6,476 nucleotides of DNA from the NCBI GenBank assembly GCA_902826155.1, contig CADEDU010000128.1, positions 8,021-14,496 of the forward strand, written 5' to 3'. The notes beneath the pieces were generated by a model, which was not told the origin of the DNA, did no database searches, and saw only the letters and a program-made list of their open reading frames with translations. The position numbers and the translations under genes were made by a program. This DNA is from an uncultured beta proteobacterium. GTDB lineage: Bacteria; Pseudomonadota; Gammaproteobacteria; Burkholderiales; SG8-39. Of this stretch, positions 5,438-6,476 are shown in pieces (within the stretch, counting starts at the first letter, position 1; every line of letters starts with the position of its first letter).

Positions 5438-6418
5438 ATGAGACTTGCGTGGATGCAACGGCTGGCGAGCGGCCTGATCGGTATCGCCCTGACCGGCGTG
5501 GTGACGGCGCAAGGCTTTCCGAACCGTCCGCTGCGCATCATCGTGCCATTTCCTCCCGGCGGGACGGTCGACATCATGGGGCGCGTGGTCGCGCAGGGCA
5601 TGAGCGACGAGCTCGGGCAGCAGGTGTTGGTGGAGAACCGCGCAGGAGCCAACGGCACGATCGGCGCGGCGTTCGTCGCGAAGAGCGCGCCCGACGGCTA
5701 CACGATGCTGGTGACGGCATCGGTACTGCTTGGTACGCCGATGGTGACCGCGAACGTGCCCTACGATCCGCAGAAGGACCTGACGCCGATCACCAATCTC
5801 GGCTCGGTGCCGTTGCTGCTGGTGGTGCATCCGAGCGTGCCCGCCAACAACTTCAGCGAGTTCATCGCCACGGTGCGCGCCAATCCGGGCAAGCATGCGT
5901 TTGCCACTTCGAGTCTGGGCTCAGCCGGGCACCTGGCCTCCGAGATGGTGAAGTTCACCGGCAAGCTCGACATGCTGGTGGTCGGCTACAAGGGCACTGC
6001 GCCGGCGATCGTCGATCTGGTCGGTGGCCAGGTCACCTCGATGATCGATGCGATCCCCTCGGCGTACGCGCAGGTGCGGGCGGGCAAGGTCCGTGCGCTC
6101 GCGGTTTCGGCGCCGAAGCGTCTGTCGTTTCTGCCTGATCTGCCCACCGTTGCCGAATCGGGCGTGCCCGGCTTCGAGAACTTCGACATGGTGTCGTGGT
6201 ACGGCGTGTGGGCACCGCCGGGAATGCCGAAAGATCTCACCGAGCGGCTCTCTGCCGCGGCGGCCAAGGCGATCCGATCGAAGCTGGCGGAAGAGCGACT
6301 CGCCTCGCAGAACTTCCAGGTCTCCGGTGACGGGCCGGCCGAGTTCGCCCGCTACGTCGCGAGCGAGACCGACAAGTACCGCAAGCTGGTCGAAGGCGCG
6401 AAGATCAAGAAGGAGTAG
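5438..6418 (+). CDS. Bug/TctC family tripartite tricarboxylate transporter solute-binding protein
   Basis: A 326-residue periplasmic binding protein. Signal peptide: R2 and R8, hydrophobic 9-22, cleavage likely after T-A at 24. Mature domain landmarks of the family: P-L-R-I-I-V-P-F-P-P-G-G (31-42) with D45 shortly after, the first ligand-binding loop; V-E-N-R-A-G-A-N-G-T-I-G (65-76); A-P-D-G-Y-T-M (84-90); Y-K-G-T-A-P-A (184-190), the second binding loop; and L-P-D-L-P-T-V-A-E-S-G-V-P-G-F (232-246). Characterised members bind small carboxylates, amino acids or nicotinate-type ligands through two bridging waters; the ligand here is unknown. No TctA or TctB membrane gene is visible; it may lie downstream of the window or be absent, as many Bug genes are orphans. 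Closed by TAG at 6416-6418 and followed by a GC-rich inverted repeat. Confidence 0.95.
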   Translation: MRLAWMQRLASGLIGIALTGVVTAQGFPNRPLRIIVPFPPGGTVDIMGRVVAQGMSDELGQQVLVENRAGANGTIGAAFVAKSAPDGYTMLVTASVLLGTPMVTANVPYDPQKDLTPITNLGSVPLLLVVHPSVPANNFSEFIATVRANPGKHAFATSSLGSAGHLASEMVKFTGKLDMLVVGYKGTAPAIVDLVGGQVTSMIDAIPSAYAQVRAGKVRALAVSAPKRLSFLPDLPTVAESGVPGFENFDMVSWYGVWAPPGMPKDLTERLSAAAAKAIRSKLAEERLASQNFQVSGDGPAEFARYVASETDKYRKLVEGAKIKKE

Positions 6419-6436
6419 CGAGCGGAGGGCGGAGCA

Positions 6437-6462
6437 GGGGCCCCTTTAGGGGATGCGACCCC
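6437..6462. repeat. Nested GC inverted repeat downstream of the Bug-type gene
   Basis: GGGG (6437-6440), CCCC (6441-6444), TTTA, GGGG (6449-6452), six bases, then CCCC (6459-6462). The inner CCCC-TTTA-GGGG forms a 4-base-pair hairpin, and the outer GGGG/CCCC can stack on it with a 6-base bulge. It starts 19 bases after the stop codon. It may terminate or stabilise the Bug-type transcript, but no T-run follows. It could also be the edge of a dispersed intergenic repeat; purine-rich GAGCGGAG- and GGAGCGAG-like strings flank it. Confidence 0.4.
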
Positions 6463-6476
6463 GGAGCGAGCTGAGC

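Noticed and set aside
1..6476. tRNA, rRNA, CRISPR, insertion sequence, integrase, toxin-antitoxin or phage-defence genes
   Set aside because: No cloverleaf, spaced direct repeats, transposase motifs or paired small toxin/antitoxin frames were seen; the MazG-like protein is a pyrophosphohydrolase with no mazEF partner here.

Overview
The window is GC-rich, densely coding DNA (roughly two thirds G+C by eye) from a proteobacterium. A betaproteobacterium of the Burkholderiales type is my best guess. It rests on the Bug/TctC-type solute-binding protein, the single-module VOC protein with its NPIG-x-FDPEEL tail, and an RlmJ that aligns end to end with the E. coli enzyme. A gammaproteobacterium of the Xanthomonadales or Steroidobacter type is not excluded. 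No rRNA, tRNA, CRISPR array, insertion sequence or phage gene was seen.

Layout. (1) Positions 1-2467, plus strand: the 3' part of a polytopic membrane protein resembling GT-C glycosyltransferases, overlapping by 11 bases a secreted GH113-like glycoside hydrolase. The pair looks like the end of a polysaccharide synthesis/processing operon that begins outside the window. (2) Positions 2533-3126, minus strand: a VOC (glyoxalase / type I extradiol dioxygenase fold) protein with its own strong sigma70-type promoter and Shine-Dalgarno. It converges on the GH113 gene. (3) Positions 3260-5230, minus strand: a compact three-gene operon, read from high to low coordinates. It encodes a MazG-like nucleotide pyrophosphohydrolase, RlmJ (23S rRNA adenine-N6 methyltransferase) and a bacterial expansin made as a lipoprotein. 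The last two share an ATGA stop/start. (4) Positions 5231-5437: a divergent regulatory region. (5) Positions 5438-6418, plus strand: a Bug/TctC periplasmic solute-binding protein, followed by a GC-rich nested inverted repeat at the window end.

How the genes fit together. MazG-like and RlmJ are housekeeping functions (nucleotide pool cleaning, ribosome modification). The expansin stands out: its two domains match Bacillus subtilis EXLX1 and keep its key Asp, the Trp-Trp pair and the Tyr of the binding face, but it is anchored by a lipobox and translationally coupled to an rRNA methyltransferase gene. With the GH113-like enzyme less than 1 kb away, the window holds two polysaccharide-acting exported proteins, though on opposite strands and in separate transcription units. 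The other oddity is RlmJ, where the family DPPY/F motif reads DSSF. I did not find a clearly new multi-gene system. These two proteins are the places worth a second look.
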